NCBI GenBank assembly: GCA_963556195.1
Contig: OY744535.1
Location: 92,401,353-92,465,352 of the forward strand
DNA from: Sepiola atlantica
Taxonomy: Eukaryota; Mollusca; Cephalopoda; Sepiida; Sepiolidae
Reading direction: 5' to 3'
DNA: 64,000 bases
The notes beneath the pieces are model-generated. The model saw only the letters and a list, made by a program, of their open reading frames with translations. It made no database searches and was not told where the DNA came from. The position numbers and the translations under genes were made by a program. Below, piece by piece: positions 21,566-36,100 of the stretch; position 1 is the first letter of the stretch; each line of letters begins with the position of its first letter.

Positions 21566-23090
21566 AAGTGTTAGGGTTAGGGTTAGGGTTAGGTGTAGGA
21601 TTGGGCTGAGGATTGGAGTTATGGTAAGGGTTAGGGGTAGGATTAGAGTTAGGATTTTTGTTAGGGTTTAGGTTAGGGTTAGGGTAAGGATAAAGGTAAG
21701 GGTTTGGGTTAAGATTAGAGTTAGGATTCGGGTTATAGTTGAGATTAGAGTTGGGGTTAGGGTACGGGTTGGGGTTTGTGGTAAGGATAAAAGTAAGGTT
21801 TTCGGTAAGGTTTATGGTTATAATTAGTGTTGGAATTGGGCTTAAGATTGGAGTTAAAGTAAGCGTTAAAGTTAGGATTTTAGTTAAGGTTAAGGTTAGT
21901 GTTAGGGTTAGGATAAAGGTAAGGGTTTGGGAAAGGATTAGGGTTAAGGTTAGGGTTAGGGTTTGGGTTAGTGTTAGGGTTAGGGTTTGGGTTAGTGTTA
22001 GGGTTAGGGTTTGGGTTGTGGTTAGAGTTAGTGTTGGGGTAAGGGTTTGATGCGTTAGGGTTTTGGTTTTGGTTAGGGTTAGGGTTAGGGTTTAGGTTTA
22101 AGATTAGGTTAAGAGTAAGTTTTAGCGTTAGGGTTAGTGTTAGAGTTTGGGGTAAGGGGTAGGATTGGCCATAAGATTGGAATTAGGGTAAGTGTTAGTG
22201 TTAGGATTAGAGTTAAGATTTTGGTTAGGGTTAAGGTTAGGATTGGGGTAAGGGTTTAAGTTAACATTAGGGTTAAGATAAGGGTTATAGTTTAAATTAA
22301 GGTTAGGGTAAGGGCCTGGGTTAGGGTTAGGGTTGGGGTTAGTGTAAGGGTAAGGTTAGGGTTAGGGTTTTAGTTAGGGTTGAAGTTAGGGTTAGGATTG
22401 GGGTTAGGGTAAGAGTTAGGGTTAGGGTTGAGGTTAGGGTTTAGGGGTTAGAATTTGGGTTTATGGGTTAGGGTTAGGGTTAGAGTTTGGTTTAGGTTTA
22501 AGGTTTAGAGTTAGGGTTAGGGTTAGTGTTACGATTAAGCTTAGGATTAAAGTAAGAGTAAGGGTTAGGATTTTAGTTACGGTTAAGGTTAGGGTTAGGG
22601 GTTGGATGCGGGTAAGGGTTTAGGTTAAGATTACGGTAAGGATTGGGGTTAGGGTTGAGAATAGGGTTAGGGTTAGGGTTTAGATTAGGGTTATGGTTAG
22701 GGTTAGGGTTGGGGTTAGTGTTGGGGTTAGGGTTTTAGTTAGGGTTGAAGTTAGGGTTAGGATTGGGGTTAGGGTAAGAGTTAGGGTTAGGGTTGAGGTT
22801 AGGGTTTAGGGGTTAGAATTTGGGTTTATGGGTTAGGGTTAGGGTTAGAGTTTGGTTTAGGTTTAAGGTTTAGAGTTAGGGTTAGGGTTAGTGTTACGAT
22901 TAAGCTTAGGATTAGAGTAAGAGTAAGGGTTAGGATTTTAGTTACGGTTAAGGTTAGGGTTAGGGGTTGGATGCCGGTAAGGGTTTAGGTTAAGATTACG
23001 GTAAGGATTGGGGTTAGGGTTGAGAATAGGGTTAGGGTTAGGGTTTAGATTAGGGTTATGGTTAGGATTTGGGTTAGTATTAAGGTTAAG
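21243..23090 (+). repeat. Interstitial telomere-like tract (TTAGGG)n, degenerate
   Basis: About 1.85 kb of GGGTTA hexamers with many GGGTTT, GGATTA, GGGTAA and TGTTA variants, G-rich on the plus strand. TTAGGG is the telomere repeat of most non-arthropod animals. Variant patterns reveal a duplication of about 360 bp (from about 22,376 and again from about 22,738, sharing ATTTGGGTTTATGGGTTAGG and TTACGATTAAGCTTAGG). Sharp right edge at about 23,090. Confidence 0.9.
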
Positions 23091-23900
23091 GGTATCTATG
23101 CATCATAAATCTACTTTGGTATGCTATCTACATATTTTATAAGATATACATCTCATATTGCAATCAACATGGTACAAGAGCAAGGGAACACTTCTCTTTA
23201 TTGGTTTGAAAATAATGTGTAGTTACCGAACCTAAATCCTAACGTTAAAAAATACAGTATCACACTTTAGTTAATTATTCAACGAGAAGTCAATGAAGGC
23301 TCAGTAATCTATTTAAACGCTAATGGTTCGTATTAATGAGAACAGTGTATATATTTTTTTCTTTGTAGATATCAAACCAAAGTAACACCGAAGACACTCC
23401 AGTGAATCTAGTTTTGGCTTTTGCAGTGCGTTGTATTAGTTTTTGAGGTCTGATATTTCTATGAATTTATAAGTATACACAAAAGTTTGGTCAAGAACAA
23501 TTTTGGCTCGATCTCCATTTTGAAAATGATGTAACTCGAGTACCTACACAGTGCAACAGTCTCAGACACAAAGGACAACGCACTCAACGATACTGTGTGC
23601 TAAATGAAAAAAAACACGTTTTGTTTGTTGCGCCGAGGGTATGAATGTGGCGACAGGGGACATAAAAATGTTATTTCTTGTCAAGCTGAGAGTATATTAA
23701 CCTCCCACAGTTGTTACTTGGCTACCTGGTCAGATAATTAAAACGAACAGGAATATAAAATATTAGCTTTCCTTCTCTCGAATAATATTAATTTAGAAAA
23801 CTAATAGAAGATCAGACGCGAATCTTATGATGTAATTGTATACGACAAATCAAAATAAAAAAAGACCTACATACATACGCGCACACGCATGTCCCCATAT
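23091..23900. other. Unique spacer
   Basis: No recognised gene, repeat or RNA. Ends where the large satellite begins. Confidence 0.5.
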
Positions 23901-23904
23901 CTAC

Positions 23905-24142
23905 TTGAAGCCAAAACTATATTATAAGTTTTGATCGCTCTCTTTTTATATCTACTTGAAGCCAAAACTATATGATAAGTTTTGATCGCTCTCTTTTTAT
24001 ACTACTTGAAGCTAAAACTATATTATAAGTTTTGATCGCTCTCTTTTTATACTACTTGAAGCTAAAACTATATTATAAGTTTTGATCGCTCTCTTTTTAT
24101 ACTACTTGAAGCCAAAACTATATTATAAGTTTTGATCGCTCT

Positions 24143-24146
<4 letters not shown>
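23905..24146. repeat. ~50-bp satellite, first block
   Basis: About five units of the CTTGAAGCCAAAACTATAT, ATAAGTTTTGATCGCTCTC family before the first 1-kb insert. Confidence 0.95.
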
Positions 24147-24190
<44 letters not shown>

Positions 24191-24842
24191 GACAGAAGAG
24201 AAATAAATATGTACAAATAACAAATCTATTTCAACTTCGATTGTTCAATGCAAAGTGTACTCGGTAAAAACATGTTTATTTCTCTTTTACTTAATCCAAA
24301 GCTTTTCAAAGATTAAAATCTTATCATCAGAGGAATTACATAGATGGATAAGTTGGCAGTAGAAAAACCAACATTCAAAATTTGAAAAAATATTAAGTAA
24401 TGGAGAGTAAGAGTGTGTAATTCCTCTGATGACAACAGTGCTCGATAAGTAAGTAGAGCTAGGTAGTAAAACTAAACTAACAAAAACCTAACAATCGAAA
24501 AATTAAAACATGAAATAAAATACAAGGAACCACGTGTTTAAATAAATTCACTTATTATATTAATATAATAAAGGAAACTAGATACAGGCCAATCTATAGA
24601 AAACAGAACAATAGAACAGGATATAGGAAGTAACACAAACCACACCTTTGTTCGTGGGAAGCCCAACGATTGGCTAAGAGAACAACAAATAATCTGATTA
24701 GATAACTAGCTAGCCGTGTATATAAAAAAACCCGGCAAAAATAACTCCATGCATTTTAACCTTAATATTCCCCTCGAGGATGAAACGCAGGAGCCTCTGT
24801 GTAGCTTAATTGCCATTAATATATTTTCATAGCTTAATTACT

Positions 24843-24895
<53 letters not shown>

Positions 24896-25190
24896 ACAGT
24901 TGCCTGTATGTTGGTATGTCTGTAATTTTTGTCGCGGCATCACGGTAAAACGGGTGATTTAAGAGCCAAACTGCCCGCAGGTTTAAAATCAGCAGACTTG
25001 TCCTCATGGATGTCAGACGTTTTTGTACCGTTTGCAAAAACGCATTATTGAAATTAAACGTACGTACAAGTAACATAAAAAAACAAATGTTCTGACTTTT
25101 GTAATGTTCTTTTCTGTTTGAATTTGTTTTTATTATTATTTGCCGAGCGAACAACATCTAATTATAATGAAGATTATGTATCTGTCTTTC
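24147..25190. mobile_element. Insert in satellite, copy 1 (family-D HHR element plus flank)
   Basis: Order: TA tract (24147-24187), family-D sequence with an HHR fossil on the minus strand, AT-rich segment with ACCACGTGTTTAAATAAATTC, second TA tract (about 24847-24890), then ~300 bp starting AAGTACAGTTGCCTGTATG. No coding domain seen: the 107-codon minus frame at 24834-25157 runs partly through the TA tract. Copies 2 and 3 at 28.55 and 32.09 kb are almost identical. Confidence 0.85.
24286..24336 (-). ncRNA. Hammerhead motif, family D insert 1 (decayed)
   Basis: CTGATGA and GAAA are intact and stem II AAGAT-TTTA-ATCTT is perfect. Stem III has decayed (AAGCT/GGATT, a G.A mismatch) and so has stem I (AGTAA against TTCCT), compared with 18775-18825. 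Confidence 0.65.
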
Positions 25191-28100
25191 TCAAGCCAAA
25201 ACTGTATTATTAGTTTTGATCGATTTCTTTTCATACTTCTTGAAGCCAAAACTATATGATAAGTTTTGATCGTTCTGTTTTTACACTTCTTGAAGCCAAA
25301 ACTATATGATAAGTTTTGATCGCTCTCTTTTTATACTTCTTGAAGCCAAAACTATATTATAAGTTTTGATTGCTCTCTTTTTAGATATACTTGAAGCCGA
25401 AACTATATTATTAGTTTTGATCGCTCTCTTTTTACACTTCTTGAAGCCAAAACTATATGATAAGTTTTGATCGCTCTCTTTTTATACTTCTTGAAGCCAA
25501 AACTATATTATAAGTTTTGATTGCTCTCTTTTTATATCTACTTGAAGCCAAAACTATATGATAAGTTTTGATCGCTCTCTTTTTACACTTCTTGAAGCCA
25601 AAACTATATGATAAGTTTTGATCGCTCTCTTTTTATACTTCTTGAAGCCAAAACTATATTATAAGTTTTGATTGCTCTCTTTTTATACTACTTGAAGCCA
25701 AAACTATATGATAAGTTTTGATCGCTCTCTTTTTATACTTCCTGAAGCCAAAACTATATTATAAGTTTTGATTGCTCTCTTTTTATACTACTTGAAGCCA
25801 AAACTATATGATAAGTTTTGATCGCTCTCTTTTTATACTTCTTGAAGCCAAAACTATATTATAAGTTTTGATTGCTCTCTTTTTATACTAATTGAAGCCA
25901 AAACTATATGATAAGTCTTGATCGCTCTCTTTTTATACTTCTTGAAGCCAAAACTATATTATAAGTTTTGATTGCTCTCTTTTTATACTACTTGAAGCCA
26001 AAACTATATGATAAGTTTTGATCGCTCTCTTTTTATACTACTGGAAGCCAAAACTATATGATAAGTTTTGATCGCTCTCTTTTTATACTTCTTGAAGCCA
26101 AAACTATATTATAAGTTTTGATTGCTATCTTTTTATACTACTTGAAGCCAAAACTATATTATTAGTTTTGATCGCTATCTTTTTATATCTACTTGAAGCC
26201 AAAACTATATTATTAGTTTTGATCGCTATCTTTTTATATCTACTTGAAGCCAAAACTATATGATAAGTTTTGATCGCTATCTTTTTATATCTACTTGAAG
26301 CCAAAACTATATTATTAGTTTTGATCGCTATCTTTTTATATCTACTTGAAGCCAAAACTATATTATTAGTTTTGATCGCTATCTTTTTATATCTACTTGA
26401 AGCCAAAACTATATTATTAGTTTTGATCGCTCTCTTTTTATATCTACTTGAAGCCAAAACTATATTATTAGTTTTGATCGCTATCTTTTTATATCTACTT
26501 GAAGCCAAAACTATATTATTAGTTTTGATCGCCATCTTTTTATATCTACTTGAAGCCAAAACTATATTATTAGTTTTGATCGCTATCTTTTTATATCTAC
26601 TTGAAGCCAAAACTATATGATAAGTTTTGATCGCTATCTTTTTATATCTACTTGAAGCCAAAACTATATTATTAGTTTTGATCGCTTATTTTTATATCTA
26701 CTTGAAGCCAAAACTATATTATTAGTTTTGATCGCTCTCTTTTTATATCTACTTGAAGCCAAAACTATATGATAAGTTTTGATTGCTCTCTTTTTATATC
26801 TACTTGAAGCCAAAACTATATGATAAGTTTTGATCGCTATCTTTTTATACTACTTGAAGCCAAAACTATATTATAAGTTTTGATCGCTCTCTTTTTATAC
26901 TACCTGAAGCCGAAACTATATGATAAGTTTTGATCGCTATCTTTTTATATCTACTTGAAGCCAAAACTATATTATTAGTTTTGATCGCTATCTTTTTATA
27001 TCTACTTGAAGCCAAAACTATATTATTTGTTTTGATCGCTATCTTTTTATATCTACTTGAAGCCAAAACTATATTATTAGTTTTGATCGCTATCTTTTTA
27101 TATCTACTTGAAGCCAAAACTATATGATAAGTTTTGATTGCTCTCTTTTTATATCTACTTGAAGCCAAAACTATATTATAAGTTTTGATTGCTCTCTTTT
27201 TATACTACTTGAAGCCAAAACTATATTATAAGTTTTGATCGCTCTCTTTTTATACTACTTGAAGCCAAAACTATATGATAAGTTTTGATCGCTATCTTTT
27301 TATATCTACTTGAAGCCAAAACTATATTATTAGTTTTGATCGCTATCTTTTTATATCTACTTGAAGCCAAAACTATATTATTAGTTTTGATCGCTATCTT
27401 TTTATATCTACTTGAAGCCAAACCTATATTATTTGTTTTGATCGCTATCTTTTTATATCTACTTGAAGCCAAACCTATATTATTAGTTTTGATCGCTATC
27501 TATTTATATCTACTTGAAGCCAAAACTATATTATTAGTTTTGATCGCTCTCTTTTTATACTAATTGAAGCCAAAACTATATTAGAAGTTTTGATCGCTCT
27601 CTTTTTATACTACTTGAAGCCGAAACTATATCATAAGTTTTGATCGCTTATTTTTATACTTCTTGAAGCCAAAACTATATGATAAGTTTTGATCGCTCTC
27701 TTTTTATATTACTTGAAGCCGAAACTATATGATAAGTTTTGATCGCTCTCTTTTTATACTACTTGAAGCCGAAACTATATCATAAGTTTTGATCGCTTAT
27801 TTTTATACTTCTTGAAGCCAAAACTATATGATAAGTTTTGATCGCTCTCTTTTTATACTAATTGAAGCCGAAACTATATGATAAGTTTTGATCGCTTTCT
27901 TTTTATACTTCTTGAAGCCAAAACTATATTATAAGTTTTGATCGCTTATTTTTATACTTCTTGAAGCCAAAACTATATGATAAGTTTTGATCGCTCTCTT
28001 TTTATACTAATTGAAGCCAAAACTATATGATAAGTTTTGATCGCTCTCTTTTTATACTACTTGAAGCCGAAACTATATCATAAGTTTTGATCGCTTATTT

Positions 28101-28549
28101 TTATACTTCTTGAAGCCAAAACTATATGATAAGTTTTGATCGCTCTCTTTTTATACTAATTGAAGCCAAAACTATATGATAAGTTTTGATCGCTCTCTTT
28201 TTATACTACTTGAAGCCAAAACTATATTATTAGTTTTGATCGCTATCTTTTTATATCTACTTGAAGCCAAAACTATATGATAAGTTTTGATTGCTCTCTT
28301 TTTATATCTACTTGAAGCCAAAACTATATTATAAGTTTTGATTGCTCTCTTTTTATACTACTTGAAGCCAAAACTATATTATAAGTTTTGATCGCTCTCT
28401 TTTTATACTACTTGAAGCCAAAACTATATGATAAGTTTTGATCGCTATCTTTTTATATCTACTTGAAGCCAAAACTATATTATTAGTTTTGATCGCTCTC
28501 TTTTTATACTACTTGAAGCCAAAACTATATTATAAGTTTTGATCGCTCT

Positions 28550-28552
<3 letters not shown>
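25191..28552. repeat. ~50-bp satellite, block 2
   Basis: Units of 48-51 bp. 25.2-26.1 kb alternates TACTTCTTGAAG and TACTACTTGAAG units. 26.1-27.6 kb is dominated by 51-bp units (TATATCTACTTGAAGCC, GATCGCTATC). Each unit has an inverted pair AAAACT...AGTTTT around an 8-nt AT spacer. Where units are 51 bp both strands stay open in 17-residue repeats. These frames are satellite artefacts. Confidence 0.95.
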
Positions 28553-28613
<61 letters not shown>

Positions 28614-29265
28614 GACAGAAGAGAAATAAATATGTACAAATAACAAATCTATTTCAACTTCGATTGTTCAATGCAAAGTGTACTCGGTAAAAACATGTTT
28701 ATTTCTCTTTTACTTAATCCAAAGCTTTTCAAAGATTAAAATCTTATCATCAGAGGAATTACATAGATGGATAAGTTGGCAGTAGAAAAACCAACATTCA
28801 AAATTTGAAAAAATATGAAGTAATGGAGAGTAAGAGTGTGTAATTCCTCTGATGACAACAGTGCTCGATAAGTAAGTAGAGCTAGGTAGTAAAACTAAAC
28901 TAACAAAAACCTAACAATCGAAAAATTAAAACCTGAAATAAAATACAAGGAACCACGTGTTTAAATAAATTCACTTATTATATTAATATAATAAAGGAAA
29001 CTAGATACAGGCCAATCTATAGAAAACAGAACAATAGAACAGGATATAGGAAGTAACACAAACCACACCTTTGTTCGTGGGAAGCCCAACGATTGGCTAA
29101 GAGAACAACAAATAATCTGATTAGATAACTAGCTAGCCGTGTATATAAAAAAACCCGGCAAAAATAACTCCATGCATTTTAACCTTAATATTCCCCTCGA
29201 GGATGAAACGAAGGAGCCTCTGTGTAGCTTAATTGCCATTAATATATTTTCATAGCTTAATTACT

Positions 29266-29330
<65 letters not shown>

Positions 29331-29628
29331 ACAGTTGCCTGTATGTTGGTATGTCTGTAATTTTTGTCGCGGCATCACGGTAAAACGGTTGATTTAAGAG
29401 CCAAACTGCCCGCACGTTTAAAATCAGCAGACTTGTCCTCATGGATGTCAGACGTTTTTGTACCGTTTGCAAAAACGCATTATTGAAATTAAACGTACGT
29501 ACAAGTAACATAAAAAAACAAATGTTCTGACTTTTGTAATGTTCTTTTCTGTTTGAATTTGTTTTTATTATTATTTGCCGAGCGAACAACATCTAATTAT
29601 AATGAAGATTATGTATCTGTCTTTCTCA
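28553..29628. mobile_element. Insert in satellite, copy 2
   Basis: Near-identical to 24147-25190 (offset about 4,423 bp). The main length differences are in the two TA tracts. Visible substitutions include ATTAAGTAATGG to ATGAAGTAATGG and AACGCAGGAG to AACGAAGGAG. Confidence 0.85.
28709..28759 (-). ncRNA. Hammerhead motif, family D insert 2 (decayed)
   Basis: Same sequence as insert 1: core and stem II intact, stems I and III weakened. Confidence 0.65.
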
Positions 29629-32084
29629 AGCCAAAACTGTATTATTAGTTTTGATCGATTTCTTTTCATACTTCTTGAAGCCAAAACTATATGATAAGTT
29701 TTGATCGTTCTGTTTTTACACTTCTTGAAGCCAAAACTATATGATAAGTTTTGATCGCTCTCTTTTTATACTTCTTGAAGCCAAAACTATATTATAAGTT
29801 TTGATTGCTCTCTTTTTAGATATACTTGAAGCCGAAACTATATTATTAGTTTTGATCGCTCTCTTTTTACACTTCTTGAAGCCAAAACTATATGATAAGT
29901 TTTGATCGCTCTCTTTTTATACTTCTTGAAGCCAAAACTATATTATAAGTTTTGATTGCTCTCTTTTTATATCTACTTGAAGCCAAAACTATATGATAAG
30001 TTTTGATCGCTCTCTTTTTACACTTCTTGAAGCCAAAACTATATGATAAGTTTTGATCGCTCTCTTTTTATACTTCTTGAAGCCAAAACTATATTATAAG
30101 TTTTGATTGCTCTCTTTTTATACTACTTGAAGCCAAAACTATATGATAAGTTTTGATCGCTCTCTTTTTATACTTCCTGAAGCCAAAACTATATTATAAG
30201 TTTTGATTGCTCTCTTTTTATACTACTTGAAGCCAAAACTATATGATAAGTTTTGATCGCTCTCTTTTTATACTTCTTGAAGCCAAAACTATATTATAAG
30301 TTTTGATTGCTCTCTTTTTATACTAATTGAAGCCAAAACTATATGATAAGTCTTGATCGCTCTCTTTTTATACTTCTTGAAGCCAAAACTATATTATTAG
30401 TTTTGATTGCTCTCTTTTTATACTACTTGAAGCCAAAACTATATGATAAGTTTTGATCGCTCTCTTTTTATACTACTGGAAGCCAAAACTATATGATAAG
30501 TTTTGATCGCTCTCTTTTTATACTTCTTGAAGCCAAAACTATATTATAAGTTTTGATTGCTATCTTTTTATACTACTTGAAGCCAAAACTATATTATTAG
30601 TTTTGATCGCTATCTTTTTATATCTACTTGAAGCCAAAACTATATTATTAGTTTTGATCGCTATCTTTTTATATCTACTTGAAGCCAAAACTATATGATA
30701 AGTTTTGATCGCTATCTTTTTATATCTACTTGAAGCCAAAACTATATTATTAGTTTTGATCGCTATCTTTTTATATCTACTTGAAGCCAAAACTATATTA
30801 TTAGTTTTGATCGCTATCTTTTTATATCTACTTGAAGCCAAAACTATATTATTAGTTTTGATCGCTCTCTTTTTATATCTACTTGAAGCCAAAACTATAT
30901 TATTAGTTTTGATCGCTATCTTTTTATATCTACTTGAAGCCAAAACTATATTATTAGTTTTGATCGCTCTCTTTTTATATCTACTTGAAGCCAAAACTAT
31001 ATTATTAGTTTTGATCGCTATCTTTTTATATCTACTTGAAGCCAAAACTATATGATAAGTTTTGATCGCTATCTTTTTATATCTACTTGAAGCCAAAACT
31101 ATATTATTAGTTTTGATCGCTTATTTTTATATCTACTTGAAGCCAAAACTATATTATTAGTTTTGATCGCTCTCTTTTTATATCTACTTGAAGCCAAAAC
31201 TATATGATAAGTTTTGATTGCTCTCTTTTTATATCTACTTGAAGCCAAAACTATATGATAAGTTTTGATCGCTATCTTTTTATACTACTTGAAGCCAAAA
31301 CTATATTATAAGTTTTGATCGCTCTCTTTTTATACTACCTGAAGCCGAAACTATATGATAAGTTTTGATCGCTATCTTTTTATATCTACTTGAAGCCAAA
31401 ACTATATTATTAGTTTTGATCGCTATCTTTTTATATCTACTTGAAGCCAAAACTATATTATTTGTTTTGATCGCTTTCTTTTTGTATCTACTTGAAGCCA
31501 AACCTATATTATTAGTTTTGATCGCTATCTTTTTATATCTACTTGAAGCCAAAACTATATGATAAGTTTTGATTGCTCTCTTTTTATATCTACTTGAAGC
31601 CAAAACTATATTATAAGTTTTGATTGCTCTCTTTTTATACTACTTGAAGCCAAAACTATATTATAAGTTTTGATCGCTCTCTTTTTATACTACTTGAAGC
31701 CAAAACTATATGATAAGTTTTGATCGCTATCTTTTTATATCTACTTGAAGCCAAAACTATATTATTAGTTTTGATCGCTATCTTTTTATATCTACTTGAA
31801 GCCAAAACTATATTATTAGTTTTGATCGCTATCTTTTTATATCTACTTGAAGCCAAACCTATATTATTAGTTTTGATCGCTATCTTTTTATATCTACTTG
31901 AAGCCAAAACTATATTATTAGTTTTGATCGCTCTCTTTTTATACTAATTGAAGCCAAAACTATATTAGAAGTTTTGATCGCTCTCTTTTTATACTACTTG
32001 AAGCTAAAACTATATTATAAGTTTTGATCGCTCTCTTTTTATACTACTTGAAGCCAAAACTATATTATAAGTTTTGATCGCTCT

Positions 32085-32087
<3 letters not shown>
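29629..32087. repeat. ~50-bp satellite, block 3 (copy of block 2 with ~0.9 kb missing)
   Basis: Repeats the same order of rare unit variants as block 2 (GTATTATTAG first unit, AGATATACTTGAAGCCG, AAGTCTTGATC, TACTACTGGAAG), so it arose by duplication of the whole block rather than by unit-wise expansion. The end of block 2 (roughly 27,600-28,500) is absent. Confidence 0.9.
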
Positions 32088-32134
<47 letters not shown>

Positions 32135-32786
32135 GACAGAAGAGAAATAAATATGTACAAATAACAAATCTATTTCAACTTCGATTGTTCAATGCAAAGT
32201 GTACTCGGTAAAAACATGTTTATTTCTCTTTTACTTAATCCAAAGCTTTTCAAAGATTAAAATCTTATCATCAGAGGAATTACATAGATGGATAAGTTGG
32301 CAGTAGAAAAACCAACATTCAAAATTTGAAAAAATATGAAGTAATGGAGAGTAAGAGTGTGTAATTCCTCTGATGACAACAGTGCTCGATAAGTAAGTAG
32401 AGCTAGGTAGTAAAACTAAACTAACAAAAACCTAACAATCGAAAAATTAAAACATGAAATAAAATACAAGGAACCACGTGTTTAAATAAATTCACTTATT
32501 ATATTAATATAATAAAGGAAACTAGATACAGGCCAATCTATAGAAAACAGAACAATAGAACAGGATATAGGAAGTAACACAAACCACACCTTTGTTCGTG
32601 GGAAGCCCAACGATTGGCTAAGAGAACAACAAATAATCTGATTAGATAACTAGCTAGCCGTGTATATAAAAAAACCCGGCAAAAATAACTCCATGCATTT
32701 TAACCTTAATATTCCCCTCGAGGATGAAACGCAGGAGCCTCTGTGTAGCTTAATTGCCATTAATATATTTTCATAGCTTAATTACT

Positions 32787-32833
<47 letters not shown>

Positions 32834-33130
32834 ACAGTTGCCTGTATGTTGGTATGTCTGTAATTTTTGTCGCGGCATCACGGTAAAACGGGTGATTTAA
32901 GAGCCAAACTGCCCGCAGGTTTAAAATCAGCAGACTTGTCCTCATGGATGTCAGACGTTTTTGTACCGTTTGCAAAAACGCATTATTGAAATTAAACGTA
33001 CGTACAAGTAACATAAAAAAACAAATGTTCTGACTTTTGTAATGTTCTTTTCTGTTTGAATTTGTTTTTATTATTATTTGCCGAGCGAACAACATCTAAT
33101 TATAATGAAGATTATGTATCTGTCTTTCTC
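32088..33130. mobile_element. Insert in satellite, copy 3
   Basis: Third near-identical copy (offset 3,521 bp from copy 2). It shares ATGAAGTAATGG with copy 2 but AACGCAGGAG with copy 1, suggesting mosaic exchange. TA tracts are again of different length. Confidence 0.85.
32230..32280 (-). ncRNA. Hammerhead motif, family D insert 3 (decayed)
   Basis: Same as inserts 1 and 2: core and stem II intact, stems I and III weakened. Confidence 0.65.
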
Positions 33131-36100
33131 AAGCCAAAACTGTATTATTAGTTTTGATCGATTTCTTTTCATACTTCTTGAAGCCAAAACTATATGATAA
33201 GTTTTGATCGTTCTGTTTTTACACTTCTTGAAGCCAAAACTATATGATAAGTTTTGATCGCTCTCTTTTTATACTTCTTGAAGCCAAAACTATATTATAA
33301 GTTTTGATTGCTCTCTTTTTAGATATACTTGAAGCCGAAACTATATTATTAGTTTTGATCGCTCTCTTTTTACACTTCTTGAAGCCAAAACTATATGATA
33401 AGTTTTGATCGCTCTCTTTTTATACTTCTTGAAGCCAAAACTATATTATAAGTTTTGATTGCTCTCTTTTTATATCTACTTGAAGCCAAAACTATATGAT
33501 AAGTTTTGATCGCTCTCTTTTTACACTTCTTGAAGCCAAAACTATATGATAAGTTTTGATCGCTCTCTTTTTATACTTCTTGAAGCCAAAACTATATTAT
33601 AAGTTTTGATTGCTCTCTTTTTATACTACTTGAAGCCAAAACTATATGATAAGTTTTGATCGCTCTCTTTTTATACTTCCTGAAGCCAAAACTATATTAT
33701 AAGTTTTGATTGCTCTCTTTTTATACTACTTGAAGCCAAAACTATATGATAAGTTTTGATCGCTCTCTTTTTATACTTCTTGAAGCCAAAACTATATTAT
33801 AAGTTTTGATTGCTCTCTTTTTATACTAATTGAAGCCAAAACTATATGATAAGTCTTGATCGCTCTCTTTTTATACTTCTTGAAGCCAAAACTATATTAT
33901 AAGTTTTGATTGCTCTCTTTTTATACTACTTGAAGCCAAAACTATATGATAAGTTTTGATCGCTCTCTTTTTATACTACTGGAAGCCAAAACTATATGAT
34001 AAGTTTTGATCGCTCTCTTTTTATACTTCTTGAAGCCAAAACTATATTATAAGTTTTGATTGCTATCTTTTTATACTACTTGAAGCCAAAACTATATTAT
34101 TAGTTTTGATCGCTATCTTTTTATATCTACTTGAAGCCAAAACTATATTATTAGTTTTGATCGCTATCTTTTTATATCTACTTGAAGCCAAAACTATATG
34201 ATAAGTTTTGATCGCTATCTTTTTATATCTACTTGAAGCCAAAACTATATTATTAGTTTTGATCGCTATCTTTTTATATCTACTTGAAGCCAAAACTATA
34301 TTATTAGTTTTGATCGCTATCTTTTTATATCTACTTGAAGCCAAAACTATATTATTAGTTTTGATCGCTCTCTTTTTATATCTACTTGAAGCCAAAACTA
34401 TATTATTAGTTTTGATCGCTATCTTTTTATACTACTTGAAGCCAAAACTATATTATAAGTTTTGATCGCTCTCTTTTTATACTACCTGAAGCCGAAACTA
34501 TATGATAAGTTTTGATCGCTATCTTTTTATATCTACTTGAAGCCAAAACTATATTATTAGTTTTGATCGCTATCTTTTTATATCTACTTGAAGCCAAAAC
34601 TATATTATTTGTTTTGATCGCTATCTTTTTATATCTACTTGAAGTCAAAACTATATTATTAGTTTTGATCGCTATCTTTTTATATCTACTTGAAGCCAAA
34701 ACTATATGATAAGTTTTGATTGCTCGCTTTTTATATCTACTTGAAGCCAAAACTATATTATAAGTTTTGATTGCTCTCTTTTTATACTACTTGAAGCCAA
34801 AACTATATTATAAGTTTTGATCGCTCTCTTTTTATACTACTTGAAGCCAAAACTATATGATAAGTTTTGATCGCTATCTTTTTATATCTACTTGAAGCCA
34901 AAACTATATTATTAGTTTTGATCGCTATCTTTTTATATCTACTTGAAGCCAAAACTATATTATTAGTTTTGATCGCTATCTTTTTATATCTACTTGAAGC
35001 CAAACCTATATTATTTGTTTTGATCGCTATCTTTTTATATCTACTTGAAGCCAAACCTATATTATTAGTTTTGATCGCTATCTATTTATATCTACTTGAA
35101 GCCAAAACTATATTATTAGTTTTGATCGCTCTCTTTTTATACTAATTGAAGCCAAAACTATATTAGAAGTTTTGATCGCTCTCTTTTTATACTACTTGAA
35201 GCCGAAACTATATCATAAGTTTTGATCGCTTATTTTTATACTTCTTGAAGCCAAAACTATATGATAAGTTTTGATCGCTCTCTTTTTATATTACTTGAAG
35301 CCGAAACTATATGATAAGTTTTGATCGCTCTCTTTTTATACTACTTGAAGCCGAAACTATATCATAAGTTTTGATCGCTTATTTTTATACTTCTTGAAGC
35401 CAAAACTATATGATAAGTTTTGATCGCTCTCTTTTTATACTAATTGAAGCCGAAACTATATGATAAGTTTTGATCGCTTTCTTTTTATACTTCTTGAAGC
35501 CAAAACTATATTATAAGTTTTGATCGCTTATTTTTATACTTCTTGAAGCCAAAACTATATGATAAGTTTTGATCGCTCTCTTTTTATACTAATTGAAGCC
35601 AAAACTATATGATAAGTTTTGATCGCTCTCTTTTTATACTACTTGAAGCCGAAACTATATCATAAGTTTTGATCGCTTATTTTTATACTTCTTGAAGCCA
35701 AAACTATATGATAAGTTTTGATCGCTCTCTTTTTATACTAATTGAAGCCAAAACTATATGATAAGTTTTGATCGCTCGCTTTTTATACTACTTGAAGCCA
35801 AAACTATATTATAAGTTTTGATCGCTCTCTTTTTATACTACTTGAAGCCAAAACTATATGATAAGTTTTGATCGCTATCTTTTTATATCTACTTGAAGCC
35901 AAAACTATATTATTAGTTTTGATCGCTCTCTTTTTATACTACTTGAAGCCGAAACTATATCATAAGTTTTGATCGCTTATTTTTATACTTCTTGAAGCCA
36001 AAACTATATGATAAGTTTTGATCGCTCTCTTTTTATACTAATTGAAGCCAAAACTATATGATAAGTTTTGATCGCTCTCTTTTTATACTACTTGAAGCCA

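Noticed and set aside
24405..24440. Plus-strand CTCTGATGACAACAGTGC in the satellite inserts
   Set aside because: Core box only: no GAAA or stem II follows. Likely an inverted scrap of the family-D HHR.
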